DNA of 64,000 bases, taken from positions 171,589,988 through 171,653,987 of the forward strand of contig NC_091120.1 in NCBI RefSeq assembly GCF_040183065.1, read 5' to 3'. This document shows, one piece after another, positions 10,754 to 23,800 of this stretch. The notes under the pieces were generated by a model. That model was given only the letters and a program-made list of their open reading frames with translations. It was not told the DNA's origin and made no database searches. The position numbers and the translations under genes were made by a program. Origin of the DNA: Periplaneta americana (Eukaryota; Arthropoda; Insecta; Blattodea; Blattidae). Position 1 is the stretch's first letter. Every line of letters begins with the position of its first letter.

Positions 10754-11797
10754 AAAATTAAATTCAATTGAATATGATATGAGTGTTTGGAGGATTATGG
10801 GTATTCTAGTTCAGAAAATAAAGATTAATCTAAGGATTTATTGTCCTCATATATTCCAGAGTCACACCTCACAGAAATCTGAAACTAGTCAACTGCAAAA
10901 CATTACTGGATATGTGATTCTGCACTCCAGAACTCCAAGGTTCATTGATGCCAAGAATTATTGAAAACAACTAGTAAAAAAAAACTGTATTAAATATTGT
11001 AATAATAACTGTAATGTTACAAAATTATGTTATTATATAATGTATTTACTTATTACTGAAAAATATTGTAAAGTATCTGAGATATATAAACTCTCATCTC
11101 TTCTTTGTATATTTTTGTTATATTTGTTTTGCATTTGTTCCTTCACTTTTAGAGAATAGTAAAATTTACTTTACATATAGAGGTTATGACTTCTCCTGCA
11201 TTTACGAATGTACATTTTGGACATTGAACAAAATGGTAAGATAAAAATCAGTAATGCTCAAAAACTATAAATATAGGAAACTGGAAACCTGTAATCCCAT
11301 TCTGTGCTTAATTTCATACATTTTAAAATTATGTTTCATTGCTATAATTTCCACTAATAAAATGCATATATGTGTCATTTTCAGCGTTCTTCACGATTAA
11401 TAATTAATACTTTATAAATATATACTGTGATTCTCACTTAAGATATTTTCCAAGGCACCAGCACATGTGAGGAAAAAACCTCTTAAAAGAGTAAACTAAA
11501 AATTATGACGGAATTGTAACATAATCACTATTGAAATTTAATGAAGTGTGGAAAGCCTGAAATAACTAGGTTTATGCAATAATAGAACCATCAGTATATA
11601 AATACTTTTTGCTTCCCCACTTATTGTTACATAACTGTGTCAACATTTTCTCAATTGACTGACATTTGATGCCTTAAACCAGTAATGTATTTGCCCTTAA
11701 AGTTATTTCCTCTGCTTCTTGCTATAATATTAAACCTGAAATATAAAATATGCAAGCCATGTTTTTTACGAAACCATTCTAGCAACATTGTTTGATA
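10754..11797. other. AT-rich intergenic DNA
   Basis: I see no gene, repeat or clear element boundary here. The short ORF at 10779-10964 has no recognisable features. Confidence 0.5.
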
Positions 11798-12255
11798 TTA
11801 TCCGATTTTGAAGATTTTAGCTTCTTCTTTTTCTTCATTCTGCACTTCTCCCTTGCTGTAAAATGGTAAACCCAATTCCTTTGCCAGATTGAAGGGTGTT
11901 ACTTTATTGATAACATTTATTTTTTCGGAAACTGACAATGCATTTTGCTTTTTACCAACTTTCACTGTCATTTTTAACATAAACAGCTGAAGTATGGAGA
12001 GTAATACAGTATTTCACTAATTAATTTTACAGAACTCGACGAAGTTTCACATGTGTATGAGTGGTTCCAGAATCATCAAAATATATTAAAATGGCAAAAT
12101 ATTAGATCCATATTCTGAAAATTGCCTCTGTCAGAAATTGTTTTAAATTAAAATTAAAACCTTTATTCTTGTGGAGTTATTTTCGGGACCAAACAATTTC
12201 AACACTTCAGGCAGAAAAACATTTTAAATAGGATCCTCTTAAGCAGGAACCACTG
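11798..12255 (-). pseudogene. pogo/Tigger-like transposase N-terminal fragment
   Basis: On the minus strand a short ORF reads KKQNALSVSEKINVINKV, matching the start of the CENP-B-type helix-turn-helix in pogo/Tigger transposases. Upstream (12255-12230) the minus strand has CAGTGGTTCCTGCTTAAGAG next to TA, a plausible 5' terminus. The remainder of the transposase and the other terminus are not visible. Frame breaks are present. Confidence 0.45.
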
Positions 12256-12559
12256 TAAACAAAATGTGTATTATTGCGAAAGTAAATTTGTATCTGCTAA
12301 TATGTAATTTTAAACAGATACTGACTATATAAATAATCGCAATTTATCAGTAATGAAATGAGCAATGCCCTACTCTAAAAAAGTGAAGGAATAAATTCTT
12401 TTAGTTTTCTTTGTTCAAAATGTTATCATTGTCAAATATTGAATATTGTTACATATGAAGTTATTAGTTTAATATTTGTACATATATAATTGTATATTCA
12501 ATTGTAATAATTACAAAAACATTTCTACACAAATTAAATGTTCCTCTTTTTTACAATTA

Positions 12560-12565
12560 TTTATT
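12560..12565 (-). terminator. Possible ZMAT2 polyadenylation signal
   Basis: AATAAA on the minus strand lies about 390 bp past the ZMAT2 stop codon. The region is AT-rich, so this is only the clearest candidate found. Confidence 0.3.
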
Positions 12566-12711
12566 TGAATTATAATGTCTACATTATTTACATTTCTTGT
12601 CAATAATTTGCAAGTCTATAACGAAAATTCACACAAGCCAAAAATATAAATACGGTATTCTACTTTCTGTATGAATATTTTGAATGATTGTCAATGTGAA
12701 AAACTGGTATA

Positions 12712-12736
12712 ATGAGCATCATCATCATCATCATTC
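12712..12736. repeat. (ATC)n microsatellite
   Basis: Short run of ATC/CAT units downstream of the ZMAT2 stop codon. Confidence 0.8.
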
Positions 12737-12954
12737 TCTCCATTACACAATAAAATACATTCCATTCTTTTCACTTATATAATACTTTCCACCAACTTTG
12801 ATCTAATTCATAAATCAGCACTGCATTCACTGTTCTCTGTACGAGTCTTGTCTGATTTAATGTCATATATTGTTACAATTCACAATTAACAAGAAGATAT
12901 TGTTCAATATTAGTCGATTGTACAAAATCCAAAAGGAAAATTTTCTTACAAAAA

Positions 12955-13244
12955 TTATTTTTTTGATGACCCAAATCCAGAAAATCCCATAATTGAAGCA
13001 AGTTCTGATTCAGTTTCATTATGAGTTTCAGTCTCTTCTTCAAGTTTACGTTTTCTCTCTTTACGTTTTTCTTTTCGATATTCCTTAAGCTTTTCTTCTT
13101 CTTCTCTCAATTCCTTCATTCTTTGCTCAATGTCATAATCTTTCTTCTTTTCTTCTAATTTTTTCTTGTTCATTTCAAAACGCTTCTTCACCTGATCAAG
13201 AGATGACCTCTCAACACGCATGGACATACCCAAGTTCCGTTGAT
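12955..13244 (-). CDS. ZMAT2: ZMAT2 coding exon 4
   Basis: 290 nt from a TTCCAG acceptor to the stop. Encodes [18 protein letters not shown], the charged helical region ([17 protein letters not shown]) and the conserved FSGFGSSKK end. Confidence 0.96.
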
Positions 13245-16200
13245 CTGGAAAAAATTAATAATAATAATAATAAAACTAAACCATTTTAAAGCATAATTTA
13301 TACAGGTAAACCATTTCATACAGAATTTTGGTGTGTAAAATTGGGAATAATAATAGAGAACTTAATGTGAAACAAACATAACTACAATCGATATTTTATT
13401 CACAACAAAATTTTTAGCAGGTAATACACTCATTTCACATGAACTATATCATCATGTTTTGTAGTTACGAAATGTATTAAGTTATATACAGGGACATTAT
13501 TTTATTTTTAATAACAATTTTAATATTAACCTGGCTATACATTTGGATTAATGATTGAGACCCGGAAACACGGTTTGCTACCCCCTTCCATGACTCGAGT
13601 TCGATGATACTGGTGTAAAATACAAACAAATCACTTTACTAGGTACAGGAGGGAAGAAAAGTAGTTCATCCATTTACGTAAAGTAGGAAATATTGCGATT
13701 TTGAGTGTGATAACTTTCATTAGGTTTTGTTTAATCAAAATACAGTACAGTATTAACAATAAGTGTTTTTACTCAATCCATGTGAACGTATTAATTATCC
13801 AGTGTATATTACACTGTCTACAGCACATTAGCGTACGATATAGAGAATGAAGTTAAAATGAAAAATAATCATAATATGGATATTTAAACACATTTTTTAA
13901 AATGGTAGCCATTCATTTCGATACAGGCTTCAGTTCTTTTGTGCCTATTATCGCACTATAGACTATTGCATCTAATTCCAATTACCAGTTTCGTCCTTCA
14001 TACTTAGTAACTCATGTTGAAATAATTCTGTACCTACTCTATAAAAGAGTACCTTACGTACTGTAAATTCAGTCTTCACTTCTGCCCAACCCACACAGAT
14101 AAAATTACTCAGACATGCTATCTACTGTCCGTCCAAGTGGTTATGCCCCAGGATCGTAGAAAGGTGGGGGGGAATCACGCGATAGTTAATTACTTAACGA
14201 GGCCCTTTTATTTAAGTTATTTTAAACAGTTTCATAATATTAAGTAGACGTCCAATTAATTCCTAACAGAAATTAATGTTTTCAGAAAAGAGCTAAGAAA
14301 GCCCAGCCACTAGTCTTTACAGTGGAGCGAGCAGAAACAGGTGGGGGAAATCGGGATGCGACGTAGGCAAATGGATGACAGTACCTGTGCGAAAATATGA
14401 TTCAATATTGGAAGTTTTCGTCACTGCAAAACGCGAACATATTTTTGAAATGTACTATAATCACTAACTGTGTGGAGGACAGTTGGAACTTCGTTAGTAG
14501 AAGGGGTGGGAGTGAAGTACATTCAAAAACTCAGGTACAATAAAAATTGAAGTAAAAATAAAATGATGTCCCTGTACAAAACTGTTCGGAACTGAGTTAC
14601 GATTTTTTGTGACTAAGTAAAAGAACGAATTTGCTATAGATTTGTGTAAACACCTAAAAATGTTCATTTTGTAGATATGTTAGTTTCACACTAAGCCCTA
14701 TGAAGACTAAAAAAGGTATGTGAACCATTCATTTGTACAAAACATTCGTATTATAAGTAATTCAAATTATGAGCTAATTGATCAGGGACGGAGACCATCT
14801 ATGGACTTTACTGCCAAACCAATGCCAAAACTGAGGGCATATACTAACATATATTCAAAATATTACTGCGGCACTAGAAGGAAACTGCAAGAAATCTAAT
14901 TTCCTGAACATTAGTAAACAAGAATAATTATAATACAAATAAATACACACACCTACACATACACACATAAATATGCATTCTCTGATGTAGAACATTGGTG
15001 ATCTCATCTTGAAAGCTTATATTTATACCTGCACTCCATCACTAATGTTCTAGACCAGGGATTCTCAACTTCTCATCACTGTTCAAACTTTCACCGTGGA
15101 ATGAAACAGCATAGTGTGTAGGAGTTTTCAATGCTATATTTACAAATTAATGTAACTAAAATAACCAATTAGTACAATATTATGAAAACAGTACTCGTAT
15201 CTTCCTATTCTATTTACTTAATTTAACCTTTAAAATATAAAAGCAATAATACCATAATTTAACTACTAGAATTATGAAGAAAATAAAACCATAACTTTAC
15301 ACAGTACAAATAGCAACATAATAATTATTTTCATAATCAAGTTAGGCTATTTATAAAATAGAACTGGAACATAAACTTCAGAAATACTAACATTATTCTT
15401 ATATGTGGTAACAAAATTGAGAAAACAAAACTATTACTCAACAAACCAGCATTCAAAATAAAGGAAGAAAATGTGGATTTATTGGTTAAATTTATTGTCA
15501 AGATCCTTGTGTGAATAAAAAAACTTATCCATGTACGTAGCTAATATACACGTAAATAACAGGGATAAACGTAAAAGACTGTAGATACATACGTTTCTTT
15601 CCATTGATGTGGTCCAAAAAATTTATAGAGTCCTTCACAACACAATCACAGACATTGCAGTAGTATCTGAAATTAAATTTATTAACCATTAAAATGTAAT
15701 CATTGTCAATGTCAGAGGTAGACAAATCCCAGGTGTCAGGTCGCCATGACGCTTAAAAACTTTTATGTGGTGCCTGAGTTTCTTTTTATTAAGTTCAAAA
15801 TTTTTTAAGATTAAATTCAAAATGATTTAAGACTTCGATTTCTTTTATGTCACTACAACTAATACACAAGGTTAACAAAAGTGGTATAGGAGGAAGTTCG
15901 AGTGTCTAATGTGATGTATTAATTCTTAATATATTTTAGGTCGAATGATTTTACAGTTTTACTGTAATTCTATTTCATTTTAAATAACGTCAGCATTCTT
16001 TAAAACTAGTGATTAACACACGCATGACACGTTAGTAGATAGACCTACATGACGAAAAGACTTGAATGAAATTAATAAAACATTAACTTAAAGCCACATG
16101 CCATCCCCAACAAGTTTGCTTGTCAACAAGTAAAAATTACGTGCTTTCAAGTGAATCCAAGAAGACCGAGCTTAACAGTTTTCAGATCTCTGTAAGTTAA

Positions 16201-17390
16201 TCATGTTTACCTCAATTTGTGCATTAATTCAGGTAAGTTTTTATTTTTCGTTGTTAACTAAAGACAGAAAATAGAAAACAAGTATTAGCCGAAAATTATT
16301 GAATTTCATTGTTTATAAAATTTGGTGTAATAAAAAAATAGCAAAGAAAGTACTTAGCTAGCCTACAACAAAAGGCTTATTTGCATCCAAAATTATTAAC
16401 ACTTACCCGCCAGTTTGTGACGAAGGGGTATTTTTTGTGATTACTACACTCTTTCCGAGTTTTGATTCAAGGTCAACCCTATAATCTCTTTGACGAAGTA
16501 ATTCTCGTTTTACAGGTGGCTGCTTCTGCTTGGCTTTTTCTTGCGCATCCAATTCTTCTTGAATTCTTTCAGCCGCCAGCCGTTCATATTCATCTCTGTC
16601 CCACTTACGGCGATGGTCTTCATATTTCTAAACAAGTAAAAACTGTGCTATAGGCCTATGACATATGGTAGCTATGTATTGCATATTAAATTTTAAGACA
16701 CCATGATGTTCCTTTCATTCTTTCTTCCAATTTATATGCAATATAACTATGATAAATAAAACATTGATCATAACTTAAATAGGGACAACAGATTCTTGTT
16801 ACCTAAGTTATAGTTATTGCACTATTAAACAATTAGACATAAAATAAATTGCGAAAAACATTGTTTCATCAATACAGACTGAGAGAAAATTAAATTTAAC
16901 TTAGGTCTGCATAGACCTAATATGATCCTAAACTGTGATCTATTTTATGTCTGGTTCATGAGAAAAGTTTCTTTGTTGGAATGCAATATGAATCTCATAC
17001 AGTTCATATTCAGCCATAAAATGTCTAGTGGTACAAGAAATAAATACATACTAAAATTCAAATTTATAAATCCTTTACAAATTTTTTTTCGTACAGTTAG
17101 GTGAAATACTTTCGCTGCTACAAAATAAAATTACATAGCTTACTGATGTGATTATATTTTAAGCACAATACTAATATCCGAAATAAATAAGGTTAACTAC
17201 ATCATTCACGTTACATTATTTATTCAATCGTTCAACATTCACTGTACATAATATGGACGCTTAACACATGGAAAAAATACCAATTTAAATCATTTCAGTG
17301 GCTGTGAATTAGTGGTCAGTTTAGTACATAATTATTTACAAATTTTATTTGCAAAAACAGGATAATAAACATTACCTCCTTCGCAGCCAT
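12955..17390 (-). CDS. ZMAT2: ZMAT2, zinc finger matrin-type protein 2 (Snu23 homologue), four coding exons
   Basis: The gene is complete: exons 17390-17376, 16627-16407, 15666-15593 and 13244-12955 join to 600 nt, giving 199 residues plus stop, the length of human ZMAT2. Residues 6-78 hold the conserved [14 protein letters not shown] and [20 protein letters not shown] blocks. Residues 80-106 form the matrin-type C2H2 finger (C82, C85, H98, H104). Residues 110-185 are a Lys/Glu-rich, probably helical segment, and the end is [13 protein letters not shown]. By family knowledge the protein is the metazoan counterpart of yeast Snu23, a component of the U4/U6.U5 tri-snRNP that acts in spliceosome activation in the nucleus. 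All splice sites are GT-AG and phases agree (0, 2, 1). Its start codon faces FHIP1 across 614 bp. The call is firm; only UTR extents are unknown. Confidence 0.96.
13489..14574. mobile_element. TA-flanked TIR element in ZMAT2 intron 3 (1086 bp)
   Basis: The left end CAGGGACATTATTTTATTTT is matched by the reverse complement of the right end, CAGGGACATCATTTTATTTT, and both sides have TA (13487-13488, 14575-14576). No transposase frame was found, so it is non-autonomous or thoroughly decayed. TA flanks suggest the Tc1/mariner/pogo superfamily. Confidence 0.8.
14577..15592. other. Remainder of ZMAT2 intron 3, AT-rich
   Basis: Nothing recognisable apart from a sequence resembling a hAT terminus (CAGGGATTCTCAACTT near 15056) for which I found no partner end. 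Confidence 0.5.
15593..15666 (-). CDS. ZMAT2: ZMAT2 coding exon 3 (zinc finger)
   Basis: 74 nt between a TTTCAG acceptor and a GTATGT donor. Encodes [11 protein letters not shown] and [10 protein letters not shown], most of the matrin-type zinc finger. The last finger histidine is completed by exon 4. Confidence 0.95.
16407..16627 (-). CDS. ZMAT2: ZMAT2 coding exon 2
   Basis: 221 nt; acceptor TTTAG before AAATATGAAG and donor GTAAGT at 16406. Encodes residues 6-78 and leaves in phase 2. The intron between exons 1 and 2 is 748 bp of AT-rich DNA with nothing else recognised. Confidence 0.95.
17376..17390 (-). CDS. ZMAT2: ZMAT2 coding exon 1
   Basis: Encodes MAAKE and ends at a GTAATG donor in phase 0. 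The short first coding exon is supported because exon 2 has no in-frame ATG before the conserved block and the joined length matches the family. Confidence 0.85.
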
Positions 17391-18004
17391 ATTGACACTG
17401 ATGGAAGTCTTCAACCCAAAATTCTTATTCACATATTTATTCCAAAAACTCACAAAATAGAATAATATGAAAACATTAAGAGACATTTTTCAAATTTATT
17501 TTATTTTAATGTAAGCAGTTGTTCCTTTCATTATTAATTTGAAACTGATTTGTTTACTTTTGCTCTTCGAAATGTCATCGATGGTAATGGCGGAATGGGT
17601 GTACTTGAGAAACGGGGACAGCGGAAGAAATTCGTATTTTTGGAAGAGTTTTTCTGAAACGTATGTGATTTACAACTTGTAAATACTGTACTTTTGATCA
17701 TTAAATATTATATAGTTGTAATTTCATTTGTGATTTCTGCTCCATATTTCGTATAATGGCCAAAAATGCATGTCTTGTAGGCGTAGCCGATGCTGACTAT
17801 AGACATAAACAGCTTTGGTATTCAGGAACCGACAGAAGAGATTTGTGCAATGTTGATATGAATAATCTACTTATCTCACAGAGGCATGAGCAAGACAATA
17901 GACTAGTAATCGAGAATTGCTCGTGAGTTGGTGGTTATCTTTCACTAATGTACAAATGTTATTGCAATTTCAGGATGCTTAGGACAGTTTGCAGTTAACT
18001 AAAT
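17391..18004. promoter_or_regulatory. Putative bidirectional promoter, ZMAT2 / FHIP1
   Basis: The start codons of two divergent conserved genes are separated by only 614 bp, free of recognisable transposons, and the middle (17575-17660) is less AT-rich than its surroundings. A donor-like GAAAC/GTATGT at about 17659 and an acceptor-like TTTGCAG just before the FHIP1 ATG would allow a 5' UTR intron. No TATA box or initiator could be assigned by eye. This is inference from gene arrangement. Confidence 0.5.
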
Positions 18005-18154
18005 ATGAGTTGGCTGCGCAACAGCCCTTTAAGGGCAAGTTTTGGGAAACGCAGACCGTCCAACTCACCACCAAAAGATTGTGATCCCACTGCTTGCTAT
18101 GACAGTTTCAAAAAACATTGGCAGCAAACTTACGAAATTATAGAAAGAACACAA
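18005..18154 (+). CDS. FHIP1: FHIP1 coding exon 1
   Basis: 50 codons from ATG (MSWLRNSPLRASFGKRR) through DSFKKHWQQTYEIIERTQ to a perfect GTAAGT donor, phase 0. The start is chosen because MSWLR is the family N-terminus and an acceptor-like TTTGCAG lies just upstream. Confidence 0.93.
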
Positions 18155-20844
18155 GTAAGTACAAGGTTAACTCTTGAGACGAAAACATACTGTACTCACA
18201 TTTTGGCTACTTGCCAGAAAGTGAAAATGCTTTTTAAACGTAGTGATTATGATCTAAATGCGTTTTATATAGCACTGAAATAGACGTTTAACTAGTATTT
18301 ATGAAGTCTGAAGGAAAACAATGCAATTAATAGATTTAGAAGTAGTTCAATTTTAGATACTCTTTTCTGAAAGTGACAGATGTGGATTTAAGTAGGTACT
18401 GTATAATATATGTTGCGCTTGATGAATAAATCTCACAACCATGCACAGTGTCACATGACTTTGAAATTATATAAAGTTGATATACCTTTTTATGACAAAA
18501 AGTTTACATAAATACGTTCTGAATCTGAAGTTAATTTTAGTATTGCTTTGTCGAAACCTTAGTAGGTAAATTTCTAGGGAATTAGTAAATAGATAAACGT
18601 CATCTCCATTATGTTTGTTACAAATTTACAACCTACCGGTAGTATGTTTCAAATTTACAACCTACCGGTAGTATGTTTCATTGTTACACTTATATTTTAT
18701 CTTGCTGTTCTAACCTTTTTACTACCGGTACCAGATTTGATTTGCGTAGTTTAATGTACCTAAATAATGAGATTTTATAATAATTTACCGAAGATAATAC
18801 TGTAGAGGTTAAAACAGTGGAAACGTTACGTTGGCGATTATTTTATTATTATGTCATCATCATAATCATTCTCCCACTGTGTTGCGCATATCTCACAGAC
18901 GGTGACAGCACAGAACAGTCGTGTTGCTTTTGTTTTTTGTTAGGAAAGACAGTATTAGCCTAAGTGACCTGTATCCTTTGAAAATGATTTACATGCTATA
19001 TCTGCTTACTGGAATTTATTTCCACTTTCTTACGCCTTTTAAACTAAATTTTAGGAATTCGCTGCATATTTTTACAGTAAGTATACTGTTCTACAAATGA
19101 GAGGCAATATTATATTGTAAAATTTAATGTTTAATTCCTTCCCCTCACCCTCTGGAAGAACTGTAAAATTTCTAAATTATGAGAAGTCAGGAAGCCTCAG
19201 TTTTAATTTAAAAATTAGGACTACTATGTTTGCTTTCGTTAGTTGATTGTGCGACTGAATGCTCATATAGTTAAACTACATTTTGTTCTGATCATTATGT
19301 AAACTCAGAGTTAAATTTCCAACATATAGCTTAGTGTGAAATTTACCCTGAATAAAGCAATAATAATCGGGGGCGTTTTCACAAAAATATTGATGTATCC
19401 TTATGTTTTAGCACCCACTAATTCATCACCATGGCGAAAATTTTAACTAAACTTAATATCTACCGGCATAAAATGTCGATAAATTGCTAAAGTTTTCATA
19501 AAATTTAAGGTCTTTTGCCAATGAGTTTTAACAAAACTGAACATCTACGCGGCATTTCATTTGAACTTAATCTTCTTCAATTAAATTGACCTGTTAAGAA
19601 TGGTAAATTATTATGTGAATATTTGCGGTTTCCAATTAATTTATTTCATCAGCTGCAATCTAGTGTCAATGTTGGTAGTAAACTCTTATGGTAGCAAATG
19701 AGAAGTTGATAAGATACGTCTTTATGTTTGTGTGAATTAAAAAACTTTATACAGTATAAAGTGAGATATCTAATCAGAATACAGATCTCGGATTATATTT
19801 CTTTCGGTCAGTGGCCGTTAAATTTCAAGTGACATCTTACAACGTGGGTGCCGGCATATTAAAAAGCATTACAACTTTTCTCCCAGTGCCTCACCTCCCC
19901 ACCGTAAATATGATGTTGCACAGAGGCGGAGATAAAATACGAGATCTGTACCATACGATAGTAGGAAAGCATGGTAGATGCCTAGTTCTTGGTGAAGACT
20001 GGCAAGTATTTGATATTAAATTCAAATTGCAAGAAATTTTGAAGAAGAGGCTTTCAGTCAAAATGACTGATGTGCGTGTGCTGCGATATGAGAAGGGACA
20101 AGTATTTACCAAGACACATGCAGGATCAAGTATTGACGTTGAATTTCTTAAGCCAGGAATCCATAATGCAAAGAAGATTAATATAACTATAGAATTTAAA
20201 TTTGTAAATCATGTTAGTGAAAAAAAGTGTGCTGACATAAAGAAATTATTGAAGTAGGTACTTTAACATATCTTCAGAAGAAGCTGGAACATTTTATGGA
20301 GACGTGTGCCAAGATTTCCAGAAGAAAGATGAAGATAATGCTGCCTCTATGTATCATGATGAAGCTTCATGTTAAGTGCCATTGTGTGTTCCAGTGAACA
20401 ATGCTGTTGTTCTTGTATGTCTTCATTAAGTATTATTGAACAAAATCAGAGTGCGAATTATGATTTCTGATGAGGGGGGGAATAGATTTCTAGATAGAGA
20501 ATACCATACATAAAATTATTATTATCCTCATTCGATATGGCTCAACACTTGGTCGCACTGAGTTGCTTGTCTTGCTTCTTGATCATAATAATAATTATAT
20601 CCATGAGCAGCCTTAAGATAAGATGTGTAATTCCTAAGTTATTGATTGTTGTCAGCTTGCTGGTGATGATAATACATCAATATTATTTTCTTTGCTTACT
20701 CTATACTTTATAAAGTATACTCATATTAAAACAATTATATTTTGTGAGAGGGGGATAACTTTCCAACGGAGGGAATCCCCCAAGCTCCCCCCCCCTCCGT
20801 TAATTCGCAATTCGTTAATTGAGTAGTAAAAACGAACAGATGCA

Positions 20845-20878
<34 letters not shown>

Positions 20879-23800
20879 GCTTTCCTACACATTATAATCT
20901 AAATTTAAAAGGATAACAGAATTTTAAATTGAAAACATTAGTAAAAACATTTTGAAAATTATAGAAAAGTTCTGTATAGATGTTGACGTTTGTGAAAGTT
21001 TGTTATTTTCAAGGTCTATTTAGGGATGGTACTTTCTTATAAAATAATATGTATAATATCATATTCTATTTCAGTTATCCTCTTTTCAGTAAATATTTAT
21101 TACCTGTGAAAATACTGTGTTTGAATTGGAAGTTAATAAAAAAAAAAAATGTGTCTACTGAAAAACTTGATTTCTGTAGATATTAAGTTCTGTAAAAACC
21201 ACCCTGTGCTTAGGTTTCTCTTTTTACTGTAGTTATTGTATGACAAAATAAAAGCTAAAAATAAATTAGTTGTCCAGATTAACTGTAAGGTGTGAAAACT
21301 ATTTGGAATGTTACGTTTGGGAATGACAGCATGTATTGAGTTGACGTCCTTGACAAATGTCCACATAAATATCACAATACGCAGTCATTCCATGACAGGT
21401 CAGTGCATGCGCCACAACGAAACTGTTCCTGTCCACTTATAAACAACAAACATAAAATGGTTGACCCATTTCCAATCGGCCATTATCTGTAAGTACATAA
21501 CATAATAAAATCAAAACTACAATTGCTTTCCACTCACTTTTTCTATGTGTTTTCACATTAGGAATAATAATAAAAAAATTTAAAAAATTAATTTCATAAA
21601 AGACCAAAATCAGTATTTATAGATAATTACCAAAACTTTTTTATCAACTGTCTTTTATAATGTTACCAACCAGAGCAATTTTCTTACTTCATCACAAGAT
21701 GTATAGCACATCTATCATTTTAAAATTTTACTTCATACACAATGACAAATTAATATTTTATTTCAAAAGAACAATAAATTCAAATGTGTTACATATAATA
21801 TAAACCCAATCACACTTATTTCATATCTAGTTTCTTATCAAATTTGTAAAACATTCTGTCCCCTTTCATTTCAACAACTGATGTAGATAGCTTGCATAAA
21901 ATCTGGTTCAGTTTCTCATATGATGTATCTTCTTCATTGATTCTAAAAAGCAATCCATCTGCCAGCACTTTTGAGCACTATGTTATTTTAACATCATCTT
22001 CATCTACAAAACTTTGCAAAATATTTGAAATTTCGGTTATACATCATCAAATTTGACTAATAATACAGAAGTTTCTACTTCAATATTCGTAGACATTAAT
22101 TCATCCCTTTCCTTGAAAGAAACTTACCTGCAGACTCATCAGTGTCTGCATCATGCACCAAAGAATTCTTAGAAACAGACGATTGGCTGACACCTGTCTG
22201 TCTGATAATCATATCTGGCCTCCTTGCTTAAAAAGAAGGTAGCAACTTTTCTTTCTTATGTAGTAGACTTAATGCAGTATACTTCTTTTAGGCCTATCTC
22301 TTTTATATTTGTGGCACTTTTAAGCATCGTAGCCTACTTAAATTAAGTCTGCCACTAATCATTGAAGCAATCAAACACAAAGGCAAACAGTAGACCAAAC
22401 TTAAAAACTTTGCAACTGACACATATCGGAAGTAATTTTGCTTCTTGCTTTCTGATATCAAGAATTTTAACATCTCATTGAGTGCAATATTTGAGAAAAA
22501 GTAATCTAAATGTCGTGTTACATCTGCGTAACTCATGCTAACATAACATTACATATTTTTTGATATACAAAGGCTTTCGATCTCGTGAACAAAACAATGC
22601 TTATAGATAAACTAGAGAACATTACTGGAAAGAATTACATCACAAAACTATTAAGGAACATCATGGAAAGTAACTATGTGCAAATTGACGACAACATCAA
22701 CAGATCTCAGCCACTGGAACAGACAAATGTAGTGCTGCAGGGCGATGTGCTAAGCCCTCTGCTATTCAACATAGCAACATCAGATGTCTACAAAGACATT
22801 GAAGCAGACATGTCAAAATCTACGCCTATGCGGATGACATGGTGATTCTATCCACAGACATAGAAAACCTTCAGACAGCGTTCAATTACCTGAAAGAATG
22901 GGCAAACAAAAATGAGCTACTACTAAACAAAAAGAAGACCGTCACAATGACATTCAGGAAAGGAGGTAGAGCAGCAGTCAACGACATCATAAAGTATGGA
23001 ACAGAACCACTGACAAGAGTCCCACATAGGGATCACCATGCAGACACAGGGCAATGTATACACATTGCATATAAAGGAAAGAGCAGAGCAGCAGTGATAG
23101 CTATGAACGGAATAAAAAATCTACATAAGATATCCCTGTCGACAGCATTGAAGCTTTTCAAACTAAAAATCACTCCCATAATAACATATGGAATAGATAT
23201 AATATGGGAACACCTAAGGAAAAACAATCTAGCAGACATAGAGTCAAAGTGACATTTTTGAAGAAAGCACTGTGTCCATCCAAATACACCCCATCACGAT
23301 TTACATACGTATTGTCCAAGGATTCTTTCTACATCGAAGATCTAAGATATCAAATGCTACTGACATCTACGAAGGCATATGAGGACCTACTCAGGAACTA
23401 AAAGCAAAGAGAGCAGATATATTTACGGAGTTCTACGCCACGGACGCAATGATGAACACAGAATGGAAGAAGGCCAATTACGAACTGAGACATGTGATGA
23501 CACGTTTCGCAGTCCATGGGTTTCACTACATATTTGTAGCATCGAAAAATACCACCAGCCGAATGATCACTGTGTATGTGGAGATATATGTGACGGATAC
23601 CATGTAGCGAAGTGTGAGCGAAGAAGTGTTATTAACACAATTTTGTGAATCATAACTAGGTTAATAACTATGCACATTGTGTGCTAGTGTTTCTTATTAT
23701 TATATTTTTAGGTATTAAAATAGGCTCTTTATAATACATCTTTTAGTCATGATTGAAGATAAACAGGAATGCTAAGAGGAGTAAATAATTTAAGAGATAG

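Noticed and set aside
10779-10964. 61-codon plus-strand ORF just after a SINE
   Set aside because: It has an ATG but no splice context, domain or composition to support it.
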